The translations under genes were made by a program, and so were the position numbers. Under the pieces are notes generated by a model. It made no database searches. It was not told the DNA's origin and saw only the letters and a list, made by a program, of their open reading frames with translations. Of a DNA stretch of 64,000 nucleotides, positions 16,889 through 26,763 are shown piece after piece (within the stretch, counting starts at the first letter, position 1; the number at the start of each line of letters is the position of its first letter). The stretch covers positions 62,001 through 126,000 of the forward strand of contig NZ_FNQH01000001.1 of NCBI RefSeq assembly GCF_900107505.1, written 5' to 3'. Source of the stretch: Trichococcus collinsii. GTDB lineage: Bacteria > Bacillota > Bacilli > Lactobacillales > Aerococcaceae.

Positions 16889-19087
16889 TCAGTCTGCTGT
16901 TTCTGTGCGTTCGACTTTACTGACGACCATCAGATTGCCTTCTTCATCTGCGTCGACAAACAAATCCTTGATTTTCGGATTATCCAAGTAGAATTCAGCT
17001 ACCTGATCCTCAATCTGATCCTGGATAACGCGGCGCAGCGGGCGCGCCCCCATGCTTGGATCATATCCCAAATCGATAAGGCGATCTTTTGCTTTCTGCG
17101 ATACGGTCACTCGGATTTCTTTATCCTTCAACAATTCGTTGACATCATCCAACATCAGCGTGACGATGCTGCTCAAATTCTCTTTGGACAATTGATTGAA
17201 TTCAACGATCGCATCGAAGCGGTTGATAAATTCAGGCTTGAAGTAATCGCTCAAGCGGTTCAGGATGGAATGCGTCTTGCCTTTCATGGCTGCTCCGAAA
17301 CCTACACTTGCTTCCTGAACGCCCGTGCCTGCATTGCTTGTCATGATGATGATTGTGTCTTTGAAGCTGACGGTTCTGCCTTGAGAATCCGTCAGACGGC
17401 CGTCATCCAGGATTTGCAAGAAGAGATGCATGACATCCGGGTGGGCTTTTTCGACTTCATCCAGAAGCAGAATGCTATAGGGACTGCGGCGGACACGCTC
17501 GGTCAATTGGCCGGCTTCGTCATAGCCGATGTAACCAGGCGGCGAACCAATCAATTTGGAGACGGCGTGTTTTTCCATATATTCGCTCATGTCAAAGCGG
17601 ATAATCGCATCTTCGGTTCCGAACATTTCGATCGCCAACTGCTTGGCCAATTCGGTCTTGCCGACACCGGTAGGTCCCACAAACAAGAAGGAGCCGATCG
17701 GGCGGTTTTTGCGGCTCAATCCGATCCGGTTTCTGCGGATCGCTTTGGAAACTTTCTCGATGGCTTCATCCTGGCCGATGACATTTTTCTTCAGATCGCT
17801 GTCAAGATTCTTCAATTGTGTTTGCTCTTTTTCAAGCAATTCACCGACTGGTATATTTGTTTTGATCTCAATGATCTTTTGGATATCCTGTTCCGTTACG
17901 ACGGGATCGCCATCAGCTGGCGTCGGATTTTGTTTCATCTTATTCAGATTTGTGATCTGATCGCGATAGTAAGCAGCTTTTTCGTAATCTTCCGCATGCA
18001 AGGCAGCTTGTTTTTCTTTTTCGGCCGCTTCGATACGTTCATCGATCTGTTGCGGATCGATGGGCTTAATGGTCAGGTTCTTTTTGGATCCGGACTCGTC
18101 AAGCAAGTCGATGGCTTTATCCGGAAGGAAGCGATCCTGGATGTAGCGATGCGATAATTTGACAGCCGCTTCCAGTGCCTTATCCGAATATTTGACGTGA
18201 TGATAATCTTCGTATTTCGGACGGATGCCCTGGAGAATGATCAACGTCTGTTCAGGAGTCGGTTCATTCACCCGGACGGGCTGGAATCGGCGCTCCAATG
18301 CAGCGTCTTTCTCGATTCTGCGGTATTCATTCAGCGTTGTGGCACCGACCAATTGCAGTTCGCCTCTCGCAAGGGCGGGCTTCAGGATATTGCCTGCGTC
18401 CATACTTCCCTCAGCGTTTCCGGCCCCGACGATTTCATGGATTTCATCGATGAAGAGGATGATCTGTTTGTTTGCACGGATTTCATCCATCAATTTCTGC
18501 ATCCGTTCCTCGAATTGGCCGCGGATGCCGGTTCCTTGGACGAGTGAAACGACATCCAAACGAATCACTTCTTTGTCCAGCAATTTTTGAGGAACATCGC
18601 CGTCCACGATTTTTTGGGCAAGGCCTTCCACTACGGCTGTTTTACCGACACCGGCTTCCCCTGTGAGTACGGGATTATTTTTCGTGCGGCGATTCAGGAT
18701 TTCGATGACGCGTGCGATTTCACTGTCTCTTCCGATGACTGGATCGATACCACCATCGCGGGCCAATTGCGTCAGGTTGATGCCGTATTCATCGAGCAAA
18801 CCACCTTTGCCGCCGCCTTTTCCTCCGCGGGCTGCTTCAGGAGAAGGGGGCTGTTGGTAATTCTGTTCTTGATTTTGCTGCATTTTTTTGAAGAAGGAAT
18901 CCAAATTACCGAAAGAAAAAGGGTCTACAGGGCCTTGGGATCTTGGATTCGGATTATTTTGTTGTGATTGAGCGGCCTTGAATTCTTGATAGCAGCTCTG
19001 GCATAAGTCGATTTGGCGTCTTTGTCCATTCACGCTGGCATACAGATGAATGGAAGCTTGGTTTTTTTCACAATTTTGACAAAGCAT
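16889..19087 (-). CDS. clpE: ATP-dependent protease ATP-binding subunit ClpE
   Basis: 732 residues. HSP100 chaperone that unfolds substrates for ClpP. Domain order identifies ClpE rather than ClpC: an N-terminal four-Cys zinc finger (CQNC and CQSC, residues ~3-32), a Gln-rich linker, AAA-1 with GEAGVGKT, a UVR domain ([20 protein letters not shown]), AAA-2 with GPTGVGKT, and a C-terminal ClpB-D2 type domain. The start MLCQNC has AAAGGAAG in front; the frame extends nine codons farther but without a ribosome site. The promoter carries two CtsR operators, so it should be heat- and stress-induced. It is divergent from ptsHI. Confidence 0.96.
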   Translation of the reverse strand: MLCQNCEKNQASIHLYASVNGQRRQIDLCQSCYQEFKAAQSQQNNPNPRSQGPVDPFSFGNLDSFFKKMQQNQEQNYQQPPSPEAARGGKGGGKGGLLDEYGINLTQLARDGGIDPVIGRDSEIARVIEILNRRTKNNPVLTGEAGVGKTAVVEGLAQKIVDGDVPQKLLDKEVIRLDVVSLVQGTGIRGQFEERMQKLMDEIRANKQIILFIDEIHEIVGAGNAEGSMDAGNILKPALARGELQLVGATTLNEYRRIEKDAALERRFQPVRVNEPTPEQTLIILQGIRPKYEDYHHVKYSDKALEAAVKLSHRYIQDRFLPDKAIDLLDESGSKKNLTIKPIDPQQIDERIEAAEKEKQAALHAEDYEKAAYYRDQITNLNKMKQNPTPADGDPVVTEQDIQKIIEIKTNIPVGELLEKEQTQLKNLDSDLKKNVIGQDEAIEKVSKAIRRNRIGLSRKNRPIGSFLFVGPTGVGKTELAKQLAIEMFGTEDAIIRFDMSEYMEKHAVSKLIGSPPGYIGYDEAGQLTERVRRSPYSILLLDEVEKAHPDVMHLFLQILDDGRLTDSQGRTVSFKDTIIIMTSNAGTGVQEASVGFGAAMKGKTHSILNRLSDYFKPEFINRFDAIVEFNQLSKENLSSIVTLMLDDVNELLKDKEIRVTVSQKAKDRLIDLGYDPSMGARPLRRVIQDQIEDQVAEFYLDNPKIKDLFVDADEEGNLMVVSKVERTETAD

Positions 19088-19167
19088 GGCAATCTTCCTT
19101 TCTATATGGATCATAGCTACATGTATATTATAGTAGTAACGGCTAAGGAATTCTCGTGAGAAGGTTT

Positions 19168-19234
19168 CCTGACCAACTCTGACCTTATGAGCCCATTATA
19201 CATTGACCTATTTTGACTTTCAAGTAGTTTGACC
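19168..19234 (-). promoter_or_regulatory. clpE promoter with two CtsR operators
   Basis: Minus strand TTGAAA (19218-19223), 17-bp spacer, TATAAT (19195-19200). The spacer is almost entirely a CtsR heptad pair, AGTCAAA-ATA-GGTCAAT (19202-19218); a second pair GGTCAGA-GTT-GGTCAGG (19168-19184) lies just past the start of transcription, and a further single heptad AGTTTGACC half lies upstream at 19226-19234. The match to the CtsR consensus (two GGTCAAA heptads, 3-bp gap) is direct. The ctsR gene is not in the window. Confidence 0.85.
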
Positions 19235-19421
19235 TGTACAAAGAAATTTTTTCTTCGCGGGACGGCTTCAAGTTAAAAGGAAAGGTTGTATTAAATTAGT
19301 GGCATTTCAGCAATTATGACAAAAATTTGAACGAATCTGGTTAAAACAGTTGTAGTATAAAGCGAAAGATGGTAATCTTATTCAATGAAAGGGTTATTTT
19401 TAATCCGGTTTCCCATTTTTC

Positions 19422-19443
19422 TGTTATAATGGAAACGTATTAA
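19422..19443 (+). promoter_or_regulatory. ptsHI extended -10 promoter overlapping a cre-like site
   Basis: TGTTATAAT is an extended -10. ATGGAAACGTATTAA (19429-19443) matches the CcpA cre consensus WTGNAARCGNWWNCA at all but one position and covers the transcription start. The 19235-19421 stretch shows nothing else I can name. Confidence 0.5.
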
Positions 19444-19483
19444 AAATACCTTAAATAAATACATCTCAAAAGGGGTTTATGAC

Positions 19484-19750
19484 ATGGAAAGAAAAGAATA
19501 TCACGTAATCGCAGAAACAGGGATTCACGCACGTCCAGCAACTTTATTGGTGCAAACTGCAAGCAAATTTAATTCAGACATCAATTTAGAATACAAAGGT
19601 AAATCAGTTAACTTAAAATCCATTATGGGTGTAATGTCATTAGGCGTAGGCCAAGGCGCTGATGTTGTCATCACTGCAGAAGGTCCGGACGAAGCAGACG
19701 CTCTGGCTGGAATTACTGAAACAATGGTAAAAGAAGGGCTAGCAGAGTAA
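19484..19750 (+). CDS. ptsH: Phosphocarrier protein HPr
   Basis: 88 residues. Accepts phosphate from enzyme I at His15 (GIHARPAT) and passes it to sugar-specific EII proteins. The regulatory Ser46 region (VNLKSIMGV) phosphorylated by HPr kinase is present, so P-Ser-HPr/CcpA catabolite control is expected. AAAGGGG lies upstream. The stop is one base before the ptsI start, the classical ptsHI operon. Codon use is strongly biased, as for an abundant protein. Confidence 0.98.
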   Translation: MERKEYHVIAETGIHARPATLLVQTASKFNSDINLEYKGKSVNLKSIMGVMSLGVGQGADVVITAEGPDEADALAGITETMVKEGLAE

Positions 19751-19751
19751 T

Positions 19752-21482
19752 ATGAAAAACCACTTACAAGGAATAGCAGCTAGTGACGGTATTGCAATTG
19801 CGAAAGCATATTTGCTTACCGAACCGGATCTATCCTTTGAGAAGCGTAAAGTGGAAGATTCGGAAGGCGAAATTGCTCGCCTTTTGCAAAGCTTTGAAAC
19901 CGCTAAATCAGAGGTAAGTGCAATCAGAGACAAAGCGGCAGTGTCACTTGGCGAAAAAGAAGCACAAGTTTTTGATGCACATTTAATGGTATTATCCGAT
20001 CCAGAAATGATTGGATCAATGAATTCAAACATCCGCGACAACGGTGTGAATGCTGAATCAGCACTTTCTGATGTTGCTGGCATGTTCATCGGCATGTTCG
20101 AAGCGATGGAAGACAATCCATACATGCAAGAACGTGCAGCGGATATACGCGACGTTACGGAGCGTGTATTGAGCCACTTGTTGGGTGTCAAAATCCCTAA
20201 TCCATCGTCAATCACAGAAGAAGTGATCGTCGTTGCCAAAGATTTGACTCCTAGTGATACGGCTCAATTGAACCGTGATTATGTTAAAGGGTTCGTTACC
20301 GATATCGGTGGACGAACTTCACATAGCGCAATCATGGCCCGTTCTTTGGAAATTCCTGCAATCGTAGGTTCAAAAGAAATCACACAAATCGTCAAAGATG
20401 GCGATATCATCATTTTGGATGGTTTGGACGGCAACGTCTACATCAATCCTGATGAAGAAACATTGGCTGCATACAAGAAGAAAGCTGAAGAGTTTTCTGC
20501 GATGCAAGCTGAATGGCACAAACTGAAGAATGCAGATACAGTGACAGCAGACGGTAAACATATCGAATTGGCTGCCAATATCGGAACGCCTAAAGATTTG
20601 GAAGGCGTTGTCGCTAACGGTGCTGAAGCAATAGGTCTATACCGTACTGAATTCCTGTACATGGACTCTTCGGACTTCCCGACAGAAGATGAGCAATTTG
20701 ATGCTTATAAAGCTGTTTTGGAAGGCATGGAAGGCAAACCTGTCGTTGTTCGTACAATGGACATCGGTGGGGACAAAGAATTGCCTTATTTGGAATTGCC
20801 TAAAGAAATGAACCCATTCTTGGGTTACCGTGCAATCCGTATTTGTTTGGCTGAACCAGAGATGTTCCGTACACAATTGCGTGCATTATTGCGTGCTTCC
20901 GTTTACGGTAAATTACGCATCATGTTCCCAATGATTTCAACTCTGAACGAATTCAGAGCTGCAAAAGCGATGTTGGATGAAGAAAAAGCAAATCTATTGG
21001 CCGATGGCGTAGAAGTTGCTGATGATATCCAAGTAGGTATCATGATCGAAATCCCAGCGGCTGCTGTATTAGCTCATCAATTCGCTAAAGAAGTAGATTT
21101 CTTCAGTATCGGAACAAATGACTTGATTCAATACACAATGGCGGCAGATCGCATGAACCAACAAGTTTCTTACTTGTATCAACCTTACAACCCAGCTATC
21201 CTTACGCTGATCAAGCATGTTATCGATGCTTCTCATGCGGAAGGCAAATGGACTGGTATGTGTGGCGAGATGGCCGGCGACCAAACAGCGGTTCCGTTGT
21301 TGGTGGGTCTTGGTTTGGATGAGTTCTCAATGAGCGCATCCAGCGTCCTGAAAACACGCAGCTTGATGAAACGCTTGGATTCCAAAGAAATGGAAACATT
21401 AGCGGACAAAGCAATCAATGAATGTACAACTGTTGAAGAAGTCATTGCATTGGTTGAAGAAATGAAAGCTAAATTAGTCTAA
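19752..21482 (+). CDS. ptsI: Phosphoenolpyruvate-protein phosphotransferase (PTS enzyme I)
   Basis: 576 residues. Transfers phosphate from PEP to HPr. The active-site His lies in [18 protein letters not shown] near residue 190; the PEP-binding signature is in the C-terminal barrel ([30 protein letters not shown]; catalytic Cys in [10 protein letters not shown] near residue 500). Length is standard. Translation is coupled to ptsH. Two overlapping hairpins follow the stop. Confidence 0.98.
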   Translation: MKNHLQGIAASDGIAIAKAYLLTEPDLSFEKRKVEDSEGEIARLLQSFETAKSEVSAIRDKAAVSLGEKEAQVFDAHLMVLSDPEMIGSMNSNIRDNGVNAESALSDVAGMFIGMFEAMEDNPYMQERAADIRDVTERVLSHLLGVKIPNPSSITEEVIVVAKDLTPSDTAQLNRDYVKGFVTDIGGRTSHSAIMARSLEIPAIVGSKEITQIVKDGDIIILDGLDGNVYINPDEETLAAYKKKAEEFSAMQAEWHKLKNADTVTADGKHIELAANIGTPKDLEGVVANGAEAIGLYRTEFLYMDSSDFPTEDEQFDAYKAVLEGMEGKPVVVRTMDIGGDKELPYLELPKEMNPFLGYRAIRICLAEPEMFRTQLRALLRASVYGKLRIMFPMISTLNEFRAAKAMLDEEKANLLADGVEVADDIQVGIMIEIPAAAVLAHQFAKEVDFFSIGTNDLIQYTMAADRMNQQVSYLYQPYNPAILTLIKHVIDASHAEGKWTGMCGEMAGDQTAVPLLVGLGLDEFSMSASSVLKTRSLMKRLDSKEMETLADKAINECTTVEEVIALVEEMKAKLV

Positions 21483-21495
21483 GCCGATTCAGGCT

Positions 21496-21542
21496 AAAAA
21501 GGCCCGGCCTTTTTGTGTGTCTGCGAGTAGACACACAAAAAG
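21496..21542 (+). terminator. ptsI terminator with two mutually exclusive hairpins
   Basis: Hairpin 1 is AAAAAGGC/GCCTTTTT (21496-21514). Hairpin 2, CTTTTTGTGTGTCT / AGACACACAAAAAG (21509-21542), is a perfect 14-bp stem that uses the same T run, so only one can form at a time. Confidence 0.75.
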
Positions 21543-21692
21543 GATGCAGCCTTTGTTGATTGCGCACCTTGTTTCGGGCGAATATATTTTAAAAAAGTAG
21601 GTCTGGCGGATGAGTGACAAATATCAAAATGTTCTATATACTGAACATATTGAGTCATTATAAATTTGATGGGATTTTTTCGAGGTGAAATC

Positions 21693-22898
21693 ATGAGAAT
21701 AGGCATGTTTACAGATTCGTATTTTCCTCAAGTGAGCGGAGTTTCCACTTCAATCCGCACCTTGAAAGAGGAATTGGAGGCAGAAGGTCATGAGGTCATC
21801 ATTTTTACCACAACCGACCCGAAAGCTGACGAATCTGAAAAAAATATAATCCGTTTGACCAGCATCCCGTTCTTATCTTTCAAAGATCGTAGGGTTGCGG
21901 TCAAAGGGATGAACAAAGCGTTGAAGGAAGCGAAGAGGCAGAGGATAGATATTGTACATACGCATACGGAGTTCAGCTTGGGCTTGACGGGTAAATTTGT
22001 CGGGTACATGCTGGAGATTCCGACAGTGCATACCTATCACACTATGTACGAGAAATATCTGCACTACATTGCTAAAGGGAAAGTTGTGAAACCCCGTGCG
22101 GTTAAGATAGCCTCCCGTTATTTCTGCAATAGTACGATGGGCATCATTGCTCCAAGCGAGCAAATGAAAGAGAAGTTGGCATCCTACAATATTTATAAGG
22201 AAATCCGCGTCATTCCAACAGGTGTCAAGATACCCGCACAGATTGTGGGCATCAAATCCCGTAAGCGCGAAGAGTTGGGCATTTCGGATTCCGAATTGGT
22301 ACTGCTCTCCCTCAGCAGGTTGTCTTCAGAAAAAAATTTGGATAAGCTTGTTCATGCCTTTCCTGAAGTTGTCGAAGCCTGCCCGTCCGCAAAACTTGTG
22401 TTTGTTGGGGATGGACCGATGCGCCATGAGTTAGAGATGTTGGTATCGGAAATGAATCTGACCCCTAACGTGATCTTCGTGGGCGAAGTCAGAAATGAAG
22501 ATGTGAGCGAATATTACCAAATGGCGGACATTTATATCAATGCTTCTGAATCAGAAACGCAAGGCTTGACCTACTTAGAATCGATCGTAAATGGGTGTCC
22601 GGTCATCGCAAAACGGAACGACTATTTATCCGGTCTGATAACAGAGGACAGCCTAGGGATGTTGTTTGACGAGGATGACAAAATTGGTAAGACCATCATC
22701 GCTTATGCGGATTTTTATCACAGCTCCGATGTTGCGACAAACCAAGAAGTGTGGGATGAACTGATGCAGAAAATTTCTTCAAAAGCATTTGCGGAGGCCG
22801 TATTGAGCTATTATCAAACAAGTATCGACATTTATGAATCGCAGCCGCGCGAAGAAGTGAAATTAAGAGTGAATCTCTTGGAAAAAATCAAACGTTGA
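21693..22898 (+). CDS. Glycosyltransferase family 4, probable 1,2-diacylglycerol 3-glucosyltransferase
   Basis: 401 residues. The opening MRIGMFTDSYFPQVSGVSTS, the THTEFSLGL and VHTYHTMYEKYLHYIAKG segments, and the GT-B nucleotide-sugar site (SRLSSEKNL; SESETQGLTYLES) resemble the pneumococcal/enterococcal enzymes that put the first glucose on diacylglycerol, which becomes the anchor of lipoteichoic acid. It would act at the inner face of the membrane. GAGGTG precedes the chosen ATG. Unlike in streptococci, its usual partner glycosyltransferase is not adjacent; a CpoA-like gene is at 36667. A strong terminator follows. Sugar and acceptor are inferred. Confidence 0.85.
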   Translation: MRIGMFTDSYFPQVSGVSTSIRTLKEELEAEGHEVIIFTTTDPKADESEKNIIRLTSIPFLSFKDRRVAVKGMNKALKEAKRQRIDIVHTHTEFSLGLTGKFVGYMLEIPTVHTYHTMYEKYLHYIAKGKVVKPRAVKIASRYFCNSTMGIIAPSEQMKEKLASYNIYKEIRVIPTGVKIPAQIVGIKSRKREELGISDSELVLLSLSRLSSEKNLDKLVHAFPEVVEACPSAKLVFVGDGPMRHELEMLVSEMNLTPNVIFVGEVRNEDVSEYYQMADIYINASESETQGLTYLESIVNGCPVIAKRNDYLSGLITEDSLGMLFDEDDKIGKTIIAYADFYHSSDVATNQEVWDELMQKISSKAFAEAVLSYYQTSIDIYESQPREEVKLRVNLLEKIKR

Positions 22899-22905
22899 GC
22901 CGGAA

Positions 22906-22957
22906 CGCCGGTAAACAGATTGCTTGGATAATCTGTTTACCGGCGCTTTTTTATTTT
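22906..22957 (+). terminator. Terminator after the glycosyltransferase
   Basis: Perfect 16-bp stem CGCCGGTAAACAGATT / AATCTGTTTACCGGCG followed by CTTTTTTATTTTT. Confidence 0.92.
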
Positions 22958-23017
22958 TATCTGCGCAGAGCGTAGGGTATACTGTTAACATAGCTTTTAG
23001 AAGGGGCGGATTTATAA

Positions 23018-23884
23018 ATGAAAAATATTGGATTTATCGGAACGGGTGTCATGGGCTCGTCCATTATCAGGCATCTCTTGAATGCGGGTTATCCTGTCCG
23101 TGTTTTTAATCGGACAAAAAGCAAGGCCGATGCGGTTATCGCTGAAGGTGCAAAATGGTGCGATACGCCTGCTGATGTGACGGCGCAATCAGATATTGTC
23201 ATCACGATAGTAGGCTATCCGAAAGACGTTGAAGAGACCTATTTTGGGGAGAATGGTATCTTTTCGAAAGCGGATAACCACCATATTCTCATTGATATGA
23301 CCACGAGTACCCCGACTCTGGCAGAAAAAATAGATGCTTTCGGGAAATCAAAAGGGATCCGGACTCTTGATGCCCCGGTATCAGGGGGAGACAAGGGTGC
23401 GCAAAACGGAACGCTCACAACGATGGTCGGTGGAGATGAAGGAACATTTGAGGCCGCAAAAGAAGTGTTGTCCGTTTTTTCCAGCAAGGTGATGCTGCAA
23501 GGGCCAGCCGGAAGTGGCCAGCACACAAAAATGGCCAATCAGATCATGGTGGCCGGTACGATGACCGGTATGACCGAGTTGCTTGTTTATTCGAAAGCTG
23601 CCGGATTGGATTTGGAACGCGTAATCGAACAAGTCGGTTCCGGTAGTGCCGCGAACTGGTCTTTGACGAACTATGCCCCTCGGATCCTGAAGCAAGATTA
23701 TACCGCTGGATTCTTCGTCAAACATTTTGTAAAAGATCTTAAGATCGCACTGGATGAAGCAGATAAGATGGGAATCGATTTGCCGGCTACAAGACAGGCG
23801 GCAGTGCTTTACGAACAATTAGGGGGAAAAGGTTTCGCTGATGATGGTACACAAGCATTGGTGAAGCTTTGGTGGGGCGAATAA
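23018..23884 (+). CDS. NAD(P)-dependent oxidoreductase, 3-hydroxyisobutyrate dehydrogenase family
   Basis: 288 residues. Beta-hydroxyacid dehydrogenase: Rossmann motif GFIGTGVMG at residue 5, the substrate-binding LDAPVSGGDKGAQNG near 118, and the catalytic Lys in GQHTKMANQIMV near 170. This layout is shared with tartronate semialdehyde reductase and GarR-like enzymes, so the substrate is open. AAGGGGCGG lies upstream of the start. Its neighbours (glycolipid enzyme, ykuJ) do not help to define a pathway; it appears to be a single-gene unit. Confidence 0.9.
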   Translation: MKNIGFIGTGVMGSSIIRHLLNAGYPVRVFNRTKSKADAVIAEGAKWCDTPADVTAQSDIVITIVGYPKDVEETYFGENGIFSKADNHHILIDMTTSTPTLAEKIDAFGKSKGIRTLDAPVSGGDKGAQNGTLTTMVGGDEGTFEAAKEVLSVFSSKVMLQGPAGSGQHTKMANQIMVAGTMTGMTELLVYSKAAGLDLERVIEQVGSGSAANWSLTNYAPRILKQDYTAGFFVKHFVKDLKIALDEADKMGIDLPATRQAAVLYEQLGGKGFADDGTQALVKLWWGE

Positions 23885-23993
23885 AGCGCAATGCTCAAAT
23901 ATTGATTTTCTTGGATAAATTACAGTAAATTGATGCGCAGTCAGAAAAAAATGCTAGAATAAATAAGAAGTTAGTCTTGAAAGGGGAAATATC

Positions 23994-24224
23994 ATGAAAC
24001 CTTCACAGCTCTCAGCGATCCTTCGTCGCCTAGAAGTAATGATGGAAGACAATGGTGATGTCGAAATCCGTCGTTTTGAAAAAGCAGGCGTAGAACGTTG
24101 CGTCGTTAAATACAATCGCGATACGGAAAGTTTTGAATTGGAAGAACACGATTCAAACCAAACTTATCAATTTGATGATCTTGATTTAGTTGCCATCGAA
24201 ATTTACGAATTATTACAAGATTAA
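23994..24224 (+). CDS. ykuJ: YkuJ/DUF1797 family protein
   Basis: 76 residues, acidic, soluble. The pattern SQLSAILRRLE...GDVEIRRFEKAGVERCVV...QFDDLDLVAIEIYELLQ matches YkuJ of Bacillus, a small alpha/beta protein of unknown function conserved across Firmicutes. AAAGGGG stands 8 nt before the ATG. It has its own terminator. Confidence 0.88.
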   Translation: MKPSQLSAILRRLEVMMEDNGDVEIRRFEKAGVERCVVKYNRDTESFELEEHDSNQTYQFDDLDLVAIEIYELLQD

Positions 24225-24246
24225 TTCATCCATCCTTGCATGAACT

Positions 24247-24293
24247 AAGGCAGCGGGAAATGAGTAGGCCTCATTTTCCCGCTGCCTTTTTTT
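24247..24293 (+). terminator. Terminator after ykuJ
   Basis: AAGGCAGCGGGAAATGAG / CTCATTTTCCCGCTGCCTT, then seven T. Confidence 0.92.
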
Positions 24294-24413
24294 GCCCATT
24301 CCATTTTCATGGGAATAAAGTGGCAATCATTAAAATTTTTTAATTTTTATGTAGAGTAATTCCGCAACATTCAGTATACTGTGTAATAAGGAAATAATTG
24401 AAGAGGTGGAATA

Positions 24414-25703
24414 ATGGCAAATAAGATTTACGTAGGTTTATTAGGACTAGGAACGATAGGGACTGGCGTTGCCCGCATCATCAGTGGCCACCAGAATAAA
24501 ATCAATCAAGTGGTCGGACAAGAGGTAGTCATCAAAACGGTTTTGGACCGCGATATTGATAAATGCAAAACTTTTTTTGGTGAAGCTGTTCATTGCACAG
24601 ATAATTTTGATGAGATTTTGAATGACGAAGAAATTTCGATCATCGTAGAATTGATTGGATATGTTCCGGTAGCAAAAGATTACATTTCTAAAGCATTGGC
24701 GGCTGGAAAGCATGTCGTTTCAGCGAATAAAGATCTTGTGGCTTTGCATGGGAAAGAATTGGTCACTCTGGCGAAAGCAAACAAATGCGATTTCTTGTAT
24801 GAAGCAGCTGTTGCTGGCGGGGTTCCGATTCTGCGTGCGATCACAGAAAGTTTCGCTTCAGACAATATTCAAAAAGTCATGGGTATCGTGAACGGTACGA
24901 CCAACTTCATGATGACGAAGATGGACAAAGAAGGCTACTCTTACGATGAAGCCTTGGCATTGGCGCAGGAATTGGGCTTTGCTGAAAAAAATCCGACAAG
25001 CGACGTCGATGGGTTGGATGCGGCGCGTAAAATGGTAATTTTGGCTCGTCTTGCCTTCGGAACGAATGATGTGACTTTGGACGATGTTGCAGTGACGGGT
25101 ATCCGCAATGTTTCTATCAACGACATCAAGTTGGCGAATCGTTTAGGCTATAAAATCAAGTTGATCGGTACTGCCGAAAAAATCGACGACAGCGTCAATG
25201 TGGAAGTCGGACCGGTATTTGTTCCGGAATCGCATCCTTTGGCCAGTGTCAACAATGAAATGAACGCTGTCTTTGTGGCTGGGGAAGCTCTTGGGGAAAC
25301 CATGTTCTACGGTGCTGGAGCAGGCGAATTGCCTACTGCAACAGCCGTCGTCAGTGATGTGATGAATATAGCTAAAAATATTCTTTTGGGAACAACTGGA
25401 AACATCTTTAATGAGTATGAAGTAGAGACCTTGATCGCGAAACCTGAGCAGGTCATCAATCCTGTATTCATGCGTTTAGAAGTTACCGATCGTGCAGGCC
25501 AATTTTTGGAATTAGCGAAAATATTCGCTACTGCAGAAGTCAGCTTCGATAAAATCATCCAAGAGCCATTGGCAAACGGTAAAGCGATCATTGTCATCGT
25601 TACGCATCCGATGTCCAAAGCGCAAGAAAATGAGATCATCCAAGCGATGGAAGACAATGATGATATGAAATTGAAAGTCCATTTCAAAGTGTTGGAACAC
25701 TGA
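24414..25703 (+). CDS. hom: Homoserine dehydrogenase
   Basis: 429 residues. Reduces aspartate semialdehyde to homoserine for threonine and methionine synthesis. Rossmann motif GLLGLGTIGTGV at residue 7, cofactor/substrate segment VVSANKDL near 105, YEAAVAGGVPI near 125 and the catalytic region SDVDGLDAARK near 195, and a C-terminal ACT domain (~350-429, RLEVTDRAGQFLELAKIF) for threonine feedback. AAGAGGTGG sets the start. thrB follows after about 80 nt; threonine synthase is not between them. Confidence 0.97.
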   Translation: MANKIYVGLLGLGTIGTGVARIISGHQNKINQVVGQEVVIKTVLDRDIDKCKTFFGEAVHCTDNFDEILNDEEISIIVELIGYVPVAKDYISKALAAGKHVVSANKDLVALHGKELVTLAKANKCDFLYEAAVAGGVPILRAITESFASDNIQKVMGIVNGTTNFMMTKMDKEGYSYDEALALAQELGFAEKNPTSDVDGLDAARKMVILARLAFGTNDVTLDDVAVTGIRNVSINDIKLANRLGYKIKLIGTAEKIDDSVNVEVGPVFVPESHPLASVNNEMNAVFVAGEALGETMFYGAGAGELPTATAVVSDVMNIAKNILLGTTGNIFNEYEVETLIAKPEQVINPVFMRLEVTDRAGQFLELAKIFATAEVSFDKIIQEPLANGKAIIVIVTHPMSKAQENEIIQAMEDNDDMKLKVHFKVLEH

Positions 25704-25784
25704 TCGGATTTCTTTCGTATTTCGAACACACTAAAGAGTAAGAAATGATGGACCATCGTTCTTTGGAAAGGGTTGATTAGTAGG

Positions 25785-26654
25785 ATGTTTGATATCCGTG
25801 TACCGGCAACTTCCGCCAATTTGGGACCAGGCTTTGATTCCCTTGGATTGGCTGTATCATTATATTTGACATTGACTGTAAAAGAAGAGGCCGACGAGTG
25901 GGAAATTCTCCATGATTTGGGAGCCGGGATTCCGACTGATAAAACGAATTTGATTATTGAGACGGCGTTGTCTTTGGCGCCGAACATGGCACCACGGAAA
26001 ATCACGATGACGAGTGAAGTGCCTGCTGCCAGAGGTTTGGGCAGTAGTTCCGCTGCCATCGTTGCAGGAATCGAGTTGGCCAATCAATGTGCAAATCTGC
26101 AATTGAGCATTGATGATAAGATTCAAATCGCGACACGCATCGAAGGCCATCCTGACAATGTGACGCCTGCTATCACGGGGGATTTCACTGTTGGAACCGT
26201 TCTGGATTCCAAAGTATATTGGACAAAAGCAAGTTTCCCTGAGGTTGCCTTGGTAGTGACGATTCCGGAAAAGGAATTATTGACGAAGGCAAGCAGGGCC
26301 GTTTTGCCGGATTCGCTTCCGTTTAAGGAAGCGGTCAAAGGCAGCAGCATCTCGAATATGTTGGTAGCGGCTGTTTTTTCGGGTGACATCGAAAAAGCGG
26401 GCGCATTGATGGAGCAGGATGTTTTCCATGAGCCTTATCGGGGCGCATTGGTTCCGGAGTTGAGTCAAGTCCGGGAATTGGGGCATGAGATGGGAGCGTA
26501 CGGTACTTACTTGAGTGGAGCCGGCACGACGATTCTCACGATGATCCATCCTGAAAAGGCAGCAGCATTCGTTGCTGCGGCAAAAGCCGCCATCAAAAAT
26601 AGTGAAGTCAAGTTGCTTCATGTTGAAAAAAATGGTGTGCAAGTAATTAAATAA
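25785..26654 (+). CDS. thrB: Homoserine kinase
   Basis: 289 residues. GHMP kinase that phosphorylates homoserine. Starts MFDIRVPATSANLGPGFDS, the family signature, and has the ATP loop PAARGLGSSSAAIVAG near residue 80 and the C-terminal SGAGTTILTM. A TTG four codons upstream is closer to the GAAAGGG site but would add residues outside the family start; the ATG is preferred though its spacing (about 14 nt) is long. Terminator directly downstream. Confidence 0.95.
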   Translation: MFDIRVPATSANLGPGFDSLGLAVSLYLTLTVKEEADEWEILHDLGAGIPTDKTNLIIETALSLAPNMAPRKITMTSEVPAARGLGSSSAAIVAGIELANQCANLQLSIDDKIQIATRIEGHPDNVTPAITGDFTVGTVLDSKVYWTKASFPEVALVVTIPEKELLTKASRAVLPDSLPFKEAVKGSSISNMLVAAVFSGDIEKAGALMEQDVFHEPYRGALVPELSQVRELGHEMGAYGTYLSGAGTTILTMIHPEKAAAFVAAAKAAIKNSEVKLLHVEKNGVQVIK

Positions 26655-26661
26655 TAGTGGG

Positions 26662-26692
26662 CCCAAGGAGAAATCCTTGGGTTTTTTGTTTT
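26662..26692 (+). terminator. Terminator after hom-thrB
   Basis: CCCAAGGA / TCCTTGGG with a short loop, then TTTTTTGTTTTTT. Confidence 0.92.
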
Positions 26693-26763
26693 TTGGGGTT
26701 TGTGAAAGCAATCTTAGGGCCGAACGAAGGCGGAAAAGATGAATAATGGAAAGTTATCCATCT

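Noticed and set aside
16865-18157. Long open frame (430 codons) on the plus strand
   Set aside because: It is antisense to clpE, has no ribosome site and no recognisable domain, and follows the codon structure of clpE.
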